Source: Kitasatospora sp. MAP12-44 (GTDB lineage: Bacteria; Actinomycetota; Actinomycetes; Streptomycetales; Streptomycetaceae). From it: a stretch of 64,000 bases of DNA. Below, piece after piece: positions 45,201 through 53,439 of the stretch; positions within the stretch are counted from its first letter, which is position 1, and every line of letters starts with the position of its first letter. Under the pieces are notes generated by a model. That model was not told the origin of the DNA. It made no database searches and was given only the letters and a program-made list of their open reading frames with translations. The DNA lies in NCBI RefSeq assembly GCF_029892095.1, contig NZ_JARZAE010000004.1, positions 1,116,001-1,180,000 of the forward strand, given 5' to 3'. A program made the position numbers and the translations under genes.

Positions 45201-48200
45201 GGTCAGCGACGACCTCACCTTCTACGACTCCTCCACCACCCTCGGCGCCCCGCCCACCATCGGCGACGCGACCATGACCCAGCACGCGACGTCCTACACC
45301 GGCTCGACCCCCGTCTACACGACCATGCAGACCACCACCGTCGACCAGTACGGCCGACCCACCGCCGCCTACGACGCACTGGCCCGTAAGACCGCCACCG
45401 CCTACACCCCGGCCACCGGCGCCGAACCCACCTCGGTCGCGGTCACCGACCCGCTCAGCCACACCACCACCACCAGCTACGACCCGCTGCGCGACCTGCC
45501 GCTCGTCAAGACCGACCCGGCCGGCTACGTCACCACCCAGCAGTACGACGCACTGGGCCGCCTCACCGCCGTCTACCAGCCCGGCCAGAGCGCACCCAGC
45601 CCACCCAACCTCAAGTACACCTACACCGTCTCCAACAGCGGCCCCTCCGTCGTCGACACCTACACCCTCAACGACGACGACTCCTACCGCCTGACCGAAG
45701 CCCTCTACGACGCGATGCTGCGGTCCCGTGAGACGCAGACGCAGACCGTGGATGGCGGGCGGACCATCACCGACACGATGTACAACACCGACGGCTGGCA
45801 GTCCGAGACCACCGACCCGTACTACAACTCCGGTGCCGTCTCGACCACTTACGTGCAGGCGCAGGTCGGCCAGGTCCCCTCCGAGACCGGCTACAGCTAC
45901 GACCAGGCCGGACGCAAGACCGCCGCCATCGCCTACGCGCTGGGCACCCAGACCTGGCAGACCACCACCAGCTACGGCGGCAACTTCACCACCACCGTCC
46001 CCCCGGCCGGCCAGACCCCCACCACCGTCGTCACCGACGCACGCGGCCAGCAGACCGACCTGATCCAGTACAAGACCGGCATGCCGACCGACTACGTCAA
46101 CGACCCGGCCGCCGACTACACCGACACCAAGTACACCTACACCCCCGCTGGCAAGCAGGCCACCGAGACCGACCCGGCCGGCAACACCTGGTCGTGGAAC
46201 TACGACCTGCTCGGCCAGCAGACCGACGCCTACGACCCCGACACCGGCCACGGCCAGAGCACCTACGACGCCGCCGGACAGCTCACCGCCTCGACCGACG
46301 CGCGCGGCAAGCAGACCACGTACACCTACGACCTCGACGGCCGCAAGACCGCCAGTTACGACACCAGCACCACCCAGACGCTCTCCGCCTCCAACAAGCT
46401 GGCCGCCTGGACGTACGACACGCTGAAGAAGGGCCTGCCCACCGCCACCACCTCCTACTCGAACGGCGACACCTACACCAATACCGTCCTGGCCTACAAC
46501 AACCTCGGCAAACCCGCCGCCAACCGCATCAACCTCACCGGCGAGGGCACCGCCCTGGTCCCCACCGCCGGATACATCACCAGCTACGGCTACAGCCTCA
46601 CCGGCCGCCTCACCAACCAGAACGACCCCGCAGAGGGCGGCCTGCCCGCCGAGAACCTGTCCTACCAGTACGACCAGTTCGGTGAGCCCACCACGATGAG
46701 CTCCGGCAGCGGCGACTACGTCCGCGCGGTGGGCTACGACGAGTACGGCCAGCCCGTGCAGTACTCCTTCGGCACCTCCGGCAACTTCGCCACCGCCAGC
46801 TACACCTACGACCCGCAGACCCGCGACATCACCGACATCCAGACCAGCGCCTCCACCGTCTCCGGCACCATCGACGACCTCAGCTACAGCTACACCAACG
46901 CCACTGTCTCCAAGGGCGCCGGCCTGCTCGTCTCCACCACCGACAAGCAGAACGCCGACACCACCACCGACACCCAGTGCTTCAGTTACGACTACGCCGC
47001 CCGCGCCCAGCAGGCCTGGACCGCCACCGACAACTGCACCGCCACCCCCAGCACCGGCAGCAGCGCCACCGTCGGCGGCCCCATCGCCCCCTACTGGCAG
47101 TCCTGGACCTACGACGCGGCCGGTAACCGCACCACCCAGACCGACCACGACACCACCGGCAACACCACCAACGACACCACCACCACCTACCAGTACCCCA
47201 CCGCCGGATCCAGCACCGACCAGCCCCACACCCTGACCAACACCACCGCCACCGGCCCCGGCGCCACCGCCAACACCGCCACCTACACCTACGACGCGGC
47301 CGGCAACACCAGCACCATCAACGGCGGCGCCCTCGGCAACCAGACCCTCACCTGGAACAACCAGGGCAAACTCGCCAGCGACACCACCGCCGCAGGCCTC
47401 ACCACCTACGTCTACGACGCCGACGGCAACCAGCTCCTGCGCCGCGACCCCGCCAGCACCACCCTCTACGCCGGCGACACCCAACTCGTCCTGACCGGAA
47501 CCACCGTCACCGGCACCCGCTCCTACACCATCGGCGGCAAGACCACCGCGCTGCGCACCAGCAGCAACACCGTCGACTACCTCGCCCCCGACCGCCAGGG
47601 CACCGACCAACTCACCATCGACGCCACCACCCAAGCCGTCACCCGCCGCCAATACCTCCCCTTCGGCCAAACCCGCGGCACCACCCCCACCACCTGGCCC
47701 GGCGACAACGGCTACATCAACGGCCACAACGACACCACCACCGGCCTCGAAACCCTCGGCGCCCGCGTCTACGATCCCGTCTCCGGCCGCTTCCTCAGCA
47801 ACGACTCCGACTTCCAAGCCAACGACCCAACTCAAGTTAACGGCTACGACTATGCCGGCAACGATCCGGTAACTGGCGCAGACCCGACAGGGTTGTCGCG
47901 CGATCCGGACTTGGGAGACAGGGTTCTGAGCGATGGCGAGAACGCGACAGACGAAGATCTGATCGCTGCGGCTAAAGTTGACGGCACAGAATACAAGCCA
48001 GTCAGCTCGTGGAAGGGGCGATCTGCCGATATCCTGAGGCGCGACCAGAGTGCGGACGGAACGTGGGACTGCTGGCGCTGCGGCTACAATTTCTCTGATC
48101 CGAAGGATGTCGCAGCCGGCCATCGGAACTATCCTCGTTCCAAGGGTGGGAACCTGTCCGATAAGAACCTGTGTGCAGAAGGCTGGGCATGTAATAGCAG

Positions 48201-48657
48201 TGCACAGGACCGTGGGCGACCCTCTCCCGGAATGTCATGTCGGGAGAGGTATGCTTGTGGTAGCCCCAACCCGCCGTCCCAGCGCAGGCTAAACCGCAAT
48301 CAAAACTGGTTGGACCGACAAGCCGCCAGGGATGCGGCGGCAGGCTCAGACGCCGGTTCGATCAGCATTCGAGGTGCTTTCGGAATGCTAGGTGTCGCCG
48401 TGGCAGTCGGATTTGCCGCTAAAGACGTCGAAGACGCACCGCAAGGCCAAAAGGTCAAAACTGCAGTCAATGACTCGGCGGGTATTGCAGGAGGCCTTGC
48501 GGGAGCCGCCTACGGTGCTGAGGCAGGGGCTGCCATTGGCACCATGGTTCCGGTGGTCGGAACCCTTGTCGGAGGAATAGTCGGAGGAATAGTCGGCGGC
48601 TTGATAGGCAGCAACATCGCCTCCTCTGCAGTTAGAGGAATTGAAGACTGGTTCTGA
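42223..48657 (+). CDS. Secreted RHS-repeat polymorphic toxin with HNH-like C-terminal domain
   Basis: 2,144 residues from GTG 42223. Signal peptide ends near residue 48 (VALAAG). After an Ala-rich region comes an SpvB/TcC-like entry (about 290-350: VPGGLEPKLGLSYDSQ, LVGDGWQLP). YD/RHS repeats fill about 900-1840 (many YDxxGR and YTYDAAGN units) and build the shell-like cocoon. The RHS core ends in the canonical GARVYDPVSGRFLSNDSDF and ADPTGL (1887-1891). The variable C-terminus holds an HNH/zinc-like nuclease (about 1940-2010): CWRCGYNF, AGHRNYPRSKGGNLSDKNLC, and a final Cys cluster. A glycine-zipper tail (about 2075-2130, VGGIVGGIVGGLIGS) is probably membrane-seeking. Base composition drops from about 47,815 on, showing the tip was exchanged. 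It should kill competitors by DNA cleavage (inference). Confidence 0.92.
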   Translation: MVFGMGRTGKRDTATWAGSLRGSARASLVALVAGALTAGSVVAAPVALAAGVHPAPAVAHDKSIPVAAVKDHYQQPKPMPKWQPTKTVWPSGSAAAVLAAPGAKASAAVQAGSLPVRVGQAVGRAQGVPLSPSALAAASPSSVQVTVAPRAAASAAGVNGVLWSVQRGDAGAVSGAAHVALSYGQFQDAFGGDWASRLSLVELPACALTTPSVATCRVETPVAFHNDVKGQSLEADLAVPPAATQTTAQSGKAAGASAFAVRAAAAPMVLAAAASGSGSGGGGGDFTATSLKPSGSWQAGGSADAFNWSYQLPTPAVPGGLEPKLGLSYDSQGVDGLTSSTNNQASLVGDGWQLPQSFIERSYASCSQNPAGPTQTGDNCWSNSNTLTLSFDGNTTTLIKDDTTGTYRAQGDSGDRIDYLTGAANGAQGGEYFRVTTTDGTQYYFGMNQLPGWVSGNAATNSVWTEPVYATAAGQPCYNATFANSSCQQAYRWNLDYVVDTHQDAVSYFYTTEQGSYAPDLTTTASASYTRGGYLSKIQYGQRAGQVYATQPAGQVSFTVNGRCNTSPTGCDPSTLNSSTAANFPDVPYDLNCASGAACQTQSPTFWSQEELTGVQTSALVGSTLTPVDSWAMTYSFPATGDSTTPSLWLNSITHTGQDTSAGGSSSAITMPPVVFTGRPLSNRVNVTNGYPPLTRQRLTGITTETGENITVGYSSAACAGGTPSDASQNGSLCFPDYWTPTGQTTPMLDWFNKFIVTAVTEQDPTGGSANDTVVTSYTPVGNPAWHYNDNPLTPTAQRTWDQWRGYQGMTVSTGTAPDPVTRTQYTYFRGMNGDTLPNSGTRTATVSDSRGDPAVTDSDQFAGSTYETQEFNGSATVTDTITDPWTSPATATHTLTGGLPAQQAFLTGTADTKTYTPLAAGTTRTTETDYTHDAYGRVTATNDQGDTSTTTDDLCTTVSYADNTTAWILDKTAESKTVSVNCTTTPTLPANAVSDDLTFYDSSTTLGAPPTIGDATMTQHATSYTGSTPVYTTMQTTTVDQYGRPTAAYDALARKTATAYTPATGAEPTSVAVTDPLSHTTTTSYDPLRDLPLVKTDPAGYVTTQQYDALGRLTAVYQPGQSAPSPPNLKYTYTVSNSGPSVVDTYTLNDDDSYRLTEALYDAMLRSRETQTQTVDGGRTITDTMYNTDGWQSETTDPYYNSGAVSTTYVQAQVGQVPSETGYSYDQAGRKTAAIAYALGTQTWQTTTSYGGNFTTTVPPAGQTPTTVVTDARGQQTDLIQYKTGMPTDYVNDPAADYTDTKYTYTPAGKQATETDPAGNTWSWNYDLLGQQTDAYDPDTGHGQSTYDAAGQLTASTDARGKQTTYTYDLDGRKTASYDTSTTQTLSASNKLAAWTYDTLKKGLPTATTSYSNGDTYTNTVLAYNNLGKPAANRINLTGEGTALVPTAGYITSYGYSLTGRLTNQNDPAEGGLPAENLSYQYDQFGEPTTMSSGSGDYVRAVGYDEYGQPVQYSFGTSGNFATASYTYDPQTRDITDIQTSASTVSGTIDDLSYSYTNATVSKGAGLLVSTTDKQNADTTTDTQCFSYDYAARAQQAWTATDNCTATPSTGSSATVGGPIAPYWQSWTYDAAGNRTTQTDHDTTGNTTNDTTTTYQYPTAGSSTDQPHTLTNTTATGPGATANTATYTYDAAGNTSTINGGALGNQTLTWNNQGKLASDTTAAGLTTYVYDADGNQLLRRDPASTTLYAGDTQLVLTGTTVTGTRSYTIGGKTTALRTSSNTVDYLAPDRQGTDQLTIDATTQAVTRRQYLPFGQTRGTTPTTWPGDNGYINGHNDTTTGLETLGARVYDPVSGRFLSNDSDFQANDPTQVNGYDYAGNDPVTGADPTGLSRDPDLGDRVLSDGENATDEDLIAAAKVDGTEYKPVSSWKGRSADILRRDQSADGTWDCWRCGYNFSDPKDVAAGHRNYPRSKGGNLSDKNLCAEGWACNSSAQDRGRPSPGMSCRERYACGSPNPPSQRRLNRNQNWLDRQAARDAAAGSDAGSISIRGAFGMLGVAVAVGFAAKDVEDAPQGQKVKTAVNDSAGIAGGLAGAAYGAEAGAAIGTMVPVVGTLVGGIVGGIVGGLIGSNIASSAVRGIEDWF

Positions 48658-49246
48658 GCACAAGTCTGGTGCCAGACAGGCCAAATGCCAGGCATGCTAT
48701 AGACTCGAAATCGCCCGAGTTGCCACGGAATGATTTGACCGTCTCCATGTCTAAGATATTTTCAATTAACATCGGCTTCCTAGCGAAGAACTCAAACTGA
48801 TTGCACCGAGCGTGGGCTGGTCGCGGCGGCAGACGCAACCGTGACTAGCCCCGTTCGGGCCCTAGCTGCCCTCTCGAGCCCTAGTAGAGGAGGCACCGGG
48901 GCATCGAGGCATCGACAGGAGGATCGACAAGGTTGACATGACCGTGCGAAGCTCAGTTCCGGAAGCCACGCAGCTACTGGGGGGATCGTCAGTTGGATCA
49001 GATGCCAGCTCTTCCCTACGCTGCATCCTCGGCAGCTGCCAGCGCCTGGAGCCGACCCCGGGTGGTCTCGGACCGTTTCGATAGCTTCACACTGAACCGC
49101 TACCGCAGGGTTGCGTGTTTGGCGACAGTACCCAGTCACGCCAAGGTTGTCCTCCAGGCCGTAAGCTCCACAGCGAGCCGACTGAGTCCAGGCGTCAGAA
49201 TTAATTAGTTTGTCGTATATAGGAAAACAGCCGACAAGGGGATGAG
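48658..49246. other. Low-G+C spacer without a supported gene
   Basis: About 590 bases between the RHS toxin and the first candidate immunity gene. A short hairpin, GTCTGG-TG-CCAGAC (48664-48677), lies right after the RHS stop and may be a weak terminator. Open frames here (for example 48792-49265 on the minus strand and 48993-49208 on the plus strand) have no recognisable protein pattern or ribosome-binding site. It may be debris of an earlier toxin tip or immunity gene, but I see no match to prove it. Confidence 0.45.
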
Positions 49247-49882
49247 ATGGCCCATACGTATGCACGCGTAGTGGGATTTGGTGTGGCCGTTACGCCATTG
49301 CCACCGTTTTCTGCCGACCTTATAAAGAGCCCTGCGGGGACGGTGGACATTGAGGTCGTCAGGCATTTGCGCGATGGATCTGAGCGGCGTGCCGTTTTCA
49401 GTGGTTCCGACGATGGCTCGACGGTGCCAGCTGGTGCCGATTCCGCGATTCCGGTCGCCGACGTGCTGCCTGTGCCGTACCAATCGCACTGGCTGATCCA
49501 GACCTCTCAGTATTCGATTCCCTGGCCGACTGGTTTTACGCTTGAATCTCCTCCTCCGGGTGAGAGTCCGCCATTCCTGCTTTGGGGTCAGGAGTCAGAG
49601 CTGATCTTCATCCAGGGCCCTGTATCCGGCGATGAGCTCGCACCATTGTATAGCTTGGCCACGCCCGGTCAGACTGTTGTATCTCACGCATCGACTCCGG
49701 AAATGGAATCTGTAGAATTTGCATACCAGCACGAAGGGGTGGCATGGCGTCAGATTCTTGTGAAAACAGCACATGCCGCAGGTGCCTTTGTCGTAGTAAC
49801 GGGCCAGGCGCCGGCTAGTCGATCGGAGTGGATGGGCAAGGCGGTTGCGGAGATGGCCAGCGGGCTGCTGGTCGATAACTAG
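49247..49882 (+). CDS. Candidate immunity protein 1 of the RHS toxin
   Basis: 211 residues, ATG 49247 with AAGGGGA upstream. Lower G+C and less biased codon use than the genome around it, matching the toxin tip. No signal peptide. It has mixed alpha/beta character: WLIQTSQYSIPWPTGFTLES, ELIFIQGPVSGDELAPL, VEFAYQHEGVAWRQILVK and a final helix WMGKAVAEMASGLLV. No family is recognised. Location just downstream of an RHS toxin in the same compositional block is the reason for the immunity call (inference). It may alternatively be a lone accessory gene carried with the toxin tip. Confidence 0.7.
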   Translation: MAHTYARVVGFGVAVTPLPPFSADLIKSPAGTVDIEVVRHLRDGSERRAVFSGSDDGSTVPAGADSAIPVADVLPVPYQSHWLIQTSQYSIPWPTGFTLESPPPGESPPFLLWGQESELIFIQGPVSGDELAPLYSLATPGQTVVSHASTPEMESVEFAYQHEGVAWRQILVKTAHAAGAFVVVTGQAPASRSEWMGKAVAEMASGLLVDN

Positions 49883-49908
49883 AATAGAATTGAGGGGTTG
49901 TGCCGACT

Positions 49909-50586
49909 ATGAAGACCATGATTGACGTGGCGAAATTCCTGCCGGCTGCGGATGCGCTCAGACGGATCTGCGTGGCTCTATCCGTGTTGGATATCATCGT
50001 TAGCGCACCAGATCCCCTCAGGCAGGACTACGCTTTCGAGCAAGAGTGGGCCCTGGGGATCGATATCGCAACGATGGAAAATGGTGGAGGGGACGGCTAT
50101 CTAGTTGCCTTCGGTCCGTATGGCGTAATAATCTTGGGATTTGATCACGAATCTGAAATGAGCCCGTACTCATCTACGCCAGTAGCGCCCTGGCCGGGCA
50201 TGCTGGAGTTTATTCCAGAGGCATATTCGGAGATCCTCGCCGACCTGCCAGAGTTTCTGCACGATGGCGTTCCGCTCGTAACGTGCTGTGCGTGGCTGCC
50301 AGCAGGCGAGGCGAAGTGGAGAACGGGCGATATCGGCTTCCCGTCAGATTCTGGCGACACTTGCCCGGATGGCTCAGTCATGCTGTTCGGCTTCCTAACG
50401 GACCCGGATCCGTCGGCCTATGTGGAAACCCTTTCGGTCAGTTCCCCGCCCTTGGCCATCGACGCAGTCGGCAAAATCCTGCAGCTAGCCAGGATTACAC
50501 CAGAAATGGTCGTGGCGCTGAACCCTGAGTGCTCACTTGAAGCGGTAGTCGATGAGATCGCAGCAACTGGCTACCCCACTTCGTGA
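49909..50586 (+). CDS. Candidate immunity protein 2 of the RHS toxin
   Basis: 225 residues from ATG 49909, eleven bases after GAGGGG; GTG 49900 is the alternative. Acidic protein without signal or membrane segment, a property usual for immunity proteins to nucleases. Features: DALRRICVALSVLDIIVSAP, YLVAFGPYGVIILGFDHESE, PYSSTPVAPWPGMLEFIPEA and VTCCAWLPAGEAKWRTGDI. Low G+C like gene 49247 and the toxin tip, and 26 bases behind it, so the two form one unit. I do not recognise the family. Of the two candidates this acidic one is the likelier direct toxin inhibitor (inference). Confidence 0.7.
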   Translation: MKTMIDVAKFLPAADALRRICVALSVLDIIVSAPDPLRQDYAFEQEWALGIDIATMENGGGDGYLVAFGPYGVIILGFDHESEMSPYSSTPVAPWPGMLEFIPEAYSEILADLPEFLHDGVPLVTCCAWLPAGEAKWRTGDIGFPSDSGDTCPDGSVMLFGFLTDPDPSAYVETLSVSSPPLAIDAVGKILQLARITPEMVVALNPECSLEAVVDEIAATGYPTS

Positions 50587-50708
50587 AACAATCTGTAAGT
50601 CCTGCCTATTTCATGGCCGATGTACTAGCTAGAAGCTACTGAACTTAATCAGGTGATGTCGGGTTGTTCGCCGGACAGCGCGCAGGTGGCTTCGGTAGTC
50701 CTGGTGGG

Positions 50709-51850
50709 GTGAGATATCCGCAGGGTGGTGGCTTGACTGACGCTGAGAGGGCCGCGCGGGAGCGGGTCCGGCTGCGGGCCGTGGCGTGCTTCGAGGGCGG
50801 GGAGAAGAATCGGGCGATCGCTGCTTTGTTGCGGGTCTCGGAGCGGTCGGTGGAACGCTGGCGGCGCCAGTGGCGCGAGGAGGACCTGGCCGGGGTGGCG
50901 TCGAAGGGGTCGCCCGGCCGGCCTCGACTGTCGGACATACAGATAGCCAGACTGGAGCGGGAGTTGGAGCGCGGCCCGCTGGCCCACGGGTGGACCGACC
51001 AGCGGTGGACGCTGGCCCGGGTGAAGACGATGATCGGCCGCCTGTTCCACGTGTCGTACACCGTGGAGGGGACGTGGCGGCTGCTGAGGCGGCACGGCTG
51101 GTCCTGGCAGAAGCCCGCCCGACGTGCGATCGAGCGCGATGACAGCGCGGTGGAGCTGTGGAAGCGGGAGGTCTGGCCGCGGGTAAGAGCACCGCGGTGG
51201 TGAACAATGCCTGGGTGGTCTTCGAGGATGAAGCCGGCCAGTCGATGACGCCGCCGCGCGCCAGGACTTGGGGCCGCCAAGGCAGTACCCCGGTCGTCCA
51301 TGTGCGCGGACGTGGTTCGGGCCGAGTCTCCATGGCGGGGATGACCTGCTACAAACCCGGCGAGCGGTCCCGCCTGATTTACGCGATCCGCGAGTACCGG
51401 GGCCGCAAGGACGAACCGAAGGGCTTCGGCTGGAAGGACTAGCGCGACCTGGTCCTCCGCGCCCGCGCACAGCTCGGCGGCCCGATCGTCCTCGTGTGGG
51501 ACTACCTGCGCATGCACCTGGTCGCGCCGCTGCGGGAGTTCTTCGAGGCCAACACCGACTGGCTCACCGTGTTCCAACTGCCGACATATGCCCCGGACCT
51601 CAATCCGCAGGAGGGCGTCTGGTCGCTGGTCAAATGCGACATCGGCAACCTGGCCGCCGCCGACCTCAGCCAGGTCACCCGCGCGGTGAAACGCAAACTC
51701 AAGATGCTCCAGTATCGGCCGGAGGTCATCGACGGCTGTCTCGCCGGCACTGGCCTGAGCATGGATCTGGCCCCTGACCGTTGCGGTGATGCAAATGCCC
51801 GACCGCTGACGGCGCCAGGTGTGGCAGCATCATCGCCATGTCTCTGCTGA
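50709..51850 (+). pseudogene. IS630-type transposase, decayed (frameshift and internal stop)
   Basis: The first part (GTG 50709 to about 51184) encodes the HTH region LTDAERAARERVRLRAVACF, RAIAALLRVSERSVERW and a winged helix typical of IS630 transposases. At about 51183-51185 one base is missing: WPRV in one frame continues as KSTAVVNNAWVVFEDEAGQS in the next. That second frame carries the DDE core (FEDEAG, VWDYLRMH, and APDLNPQEGVW), but is broken again by TAG at 51440-51442. The element is therefore non-functional. I could not find convincing terminal inverted repeats, so the ends of the IS are not placed. High G+C, unlike the toxin cassette just before it. Confidence 0.9.
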
Positions 51851-52089
51851 CCTGGGACTACGACCGTGATCTGTTCTGCCTCAGCGAGGCCCGCATGCTT
51901 CCGGGCGGAGCCTCTTCTATGCCTGCTTCACCGGCTCCAGGGCCGACCGCCGTGACAGTGCTTGCCTACGCACCCGAGGAGGAGAAGCCGGCAGAGGTCT
52001 ACTTCGACGCAACGCAAACGCTGCCGTTCGCCGTCCTCCAGCGCTTCGTGACGCTCGTCGCCTCACGCCTGGCAAGCACAGGATCGTAG
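51838..52089 (+). CDS. Small hypothetical protein, possible
   Basis: 83 residues from ATG 51838, starting MSLLTWDYDRDLFCLSEARM and ending with the helix FAVLQRFVTLVASRLA. The middle strand pair (AVTVLAYAPEEEKPAEVYFD) looks like a real fold. It overlaps the end of the decayed transposase frame by a few bases and has no clear ribosome-binding site, so it may be a leftover fragment of a gene disrupted by the insertion. Confidence 0.4.
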   Translation: MSLLTWDYDRDLFCLSEARMLPGGASSMPASPAPGPTAVTVLAYAPEEEKPAEVYFDATQTLPFAVLQRFVTLVASRLASTGS

Positions 52090-52523
52090 AGCAGCCGTCC
52101 TGGCAGCACGGCGAGACCCTGGGCCGACATCACGAGTTGAAGCTCAGTAGCTAGGGCACCGACCAACTCGCCGTCGACTCCATCACCGAGGCCATCACCC
52201 CGGAAACGGTCGCCTTGGGGCATCGGGACTTCTTTCTCAGTCCTTGTGCTGCACAGCACCCGCAAGACACCACATCCGCACGGCCAGCGTGCACTCAGGA
52301 GACACGGGGGCTCCGGTCCGGCCGCGACCAGGGCCCAGACCGTCCGGCGGCTCGCGTCATGCCATCGCGTTGTGCCAGCTCACCACACCACCCGGTCGGA
52401 GTGACGCCAGCTCAGTCATGTACCGTCTCACGGTCTTGAGGTACTGCATCGGTCGCGCTTCGAAGCGCTGGACCGGCTTGCCTCAGGATCAGCACCTACC
52501 ACGTTCCCAGGGAGCAACGCTCA
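52090..52523. other. Spacer holding a displaced RHS coding fragment
   Basis: About 430 bases without a credible gene. At 52154-52170 the 17-mer AGGGCACCGACCAACTC is identical to 47597-47613 inside the RHS gene. The similarity continues for about 30 further bases in the same codon phase: the translation GTDQLAVDSITEAIT corresponds to RHS GTDQLTIDATTQAVT. The rest of the region, including the sequence before GTG 52524, shows no recognisable gene. Confidence 0.65.
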
Positions 52524-53357
52524 GTGCACCGATCTCTTCGCAGGACGCTTCCGGCGCTCGCAGCCGCCGGTATAGCCATCGCCGCTCCGCTCCTCACCAT
52601 CACCCCCGCCCAGGCCGAGGCTTCGGGCCCGTGCTCGTCGGTCGGCATCGAGTACTCGACCGACGGCGGCCAGAGCTGGACGCAGTCGCACTCGAACGAC
52701 GGCGGCCAGACCTGGTCGCAGGCAGGCCATCTGCACGACATGGCCACGAAGTTCGTCGTCCGCCTCACGGGCGAGACGTCCGACGGGTGCGAGTACCCGA
52801 TCTCGCTCGCCTCGTACAGCACCGAGGGATCAAGCTGGGCAACCTCCGGCAACCAGACCTTCCTCGGCTGGGACACCACGACGCTCGACAACAAGAACCC
52901 GAAGGCGACGCTCGACGTCAGCAGCAACACGCCCAAGTGCTACGGCCAGATCGACCTCTACGGCACGGGCGTCAAGCACGACGGCATCGCCGGGCCGCTG
53001 CCCAAGTACCCCAACGCGGTGTTCCCGCACGCTCTGATCACCGCGTGGAACGGCGGCACCGCCTGCACGTCGACCCCGTCCTCCCCGCCGCCGGTGAACC
53101 CGACCAAGCCTGCGCCGGCCGGCCCGAAGACCACGCCGCCCGCATCGCCGTCGGCGTCGGCGTCGGCGTCGGCTTCCACCGTGGCAACCGCGCCGACGGC
53201 TAGCCCGAGCACCCCGGCCTCCACCACCACGAAGGGCCTGGCCTTCACCGGCACCAACGGCTCGGCGCTGGCCGAGGTCGCGGCCGGAGCGGCCGGTCTG
53301 CTGGTGCTCGGCGCCGGCTCGGTCGTCTTCGCTCGCCGCCGGTCCGCCAAGAGCTGA
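52524..53357 (+). CDS. LAxTG-anchored secreted cell-wall protein
   Basis: 277 residues from GTG 52524 (AGGGAG upstream). Signal peptide ends near ITPAQA-EAS. The folded part (about 35-180) contains a short repeat (STDGGQSWTQS and NDGGQTWSQ) and two Cys that could pair. A Pro/Ser/Ala/Thr-rich wall-spanning linker (about 185-240) leads to the sorting signal LAFTG, a hydrophobic helix and a basic tail (FARRRSAKS). LAxTG is the class E sortase motif of Streptomyces, so it is covalently attached to the cell wall. The ligand or role is unknown. Confidence 0.9.
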   Translation: MHRSLRRTLPALAAAGIAIAAPLLTITPAQAEASGPCSSVGIEYSTDGGQSWTQSHSNDGGQTWSQAGHLHDMATKFVVRLTGETSDGCEYPISLASYSTEGSSWATSGNQTFLGWDTTTLDNKNPKATLDVSSNTPKCYGQIDLYGTGVKHDGIAGPLPKYPNAVFPHALITAWNGGTACTSTPSSPPPVNPTKPAPAGPKTTPPASPSASASASASTVATAPTASPSTPASTTTKGLAFTGTNGSALAEVAAGAAGLLVLGAGSVVFARRRSAKS

Positions 53358-53388
53358 CCCGCAGCACCCCGCACCACCCCCGTACCAC

Positions 53389-53427
53389 CCCGCAGCCACC
53401 GGCTCTCCGCCGGTGGCTGCGGGTTTT
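53389..53427 (+). terminator. Intrinsic terminator after the LAxTG gene
   Basis: Inverted repeat with 14-base arms (53389-53402 and 53410-53423), seven-base loop and a TTTT run at 53424-53427. It also lies 13 bases past the stop of the convergent argJ gene. Confidence 0.9.
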
Positions 53428-53439
53428 GTGCGGGCCGTC

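Noticed and set aside
43258..48123. Very long open frame on the minus strand (over 1,600 codons)
   Set aside because: It is the complement of the RHS gene. Its Gly/Val-rich low-complexity translation has no motifs and is a shadow of biased codon use in the real gene.
48792..49265. Minus-strand 157-codon frame in the low-G+C spacer
   Set aside because: Cys/Ser/Ala-rich without a recognisable fold or ribosome-binding site, and it overlaps the start of the first immunity candidate.
50640..51850. Terminal inverted repeats of the IS630-like element
   Set aside because: I compared the sequence before 50709 with that after 51760 and found no convincing matching ends, so no IS boundaries are claimed.
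51999..52265. Minus-strand 88-codon frame that looks partly protein-like
   Set aside because: Its Gly/Asp-rich middle is the complement of the displaced RHS fragment read on the plus strand; not an independent gene.
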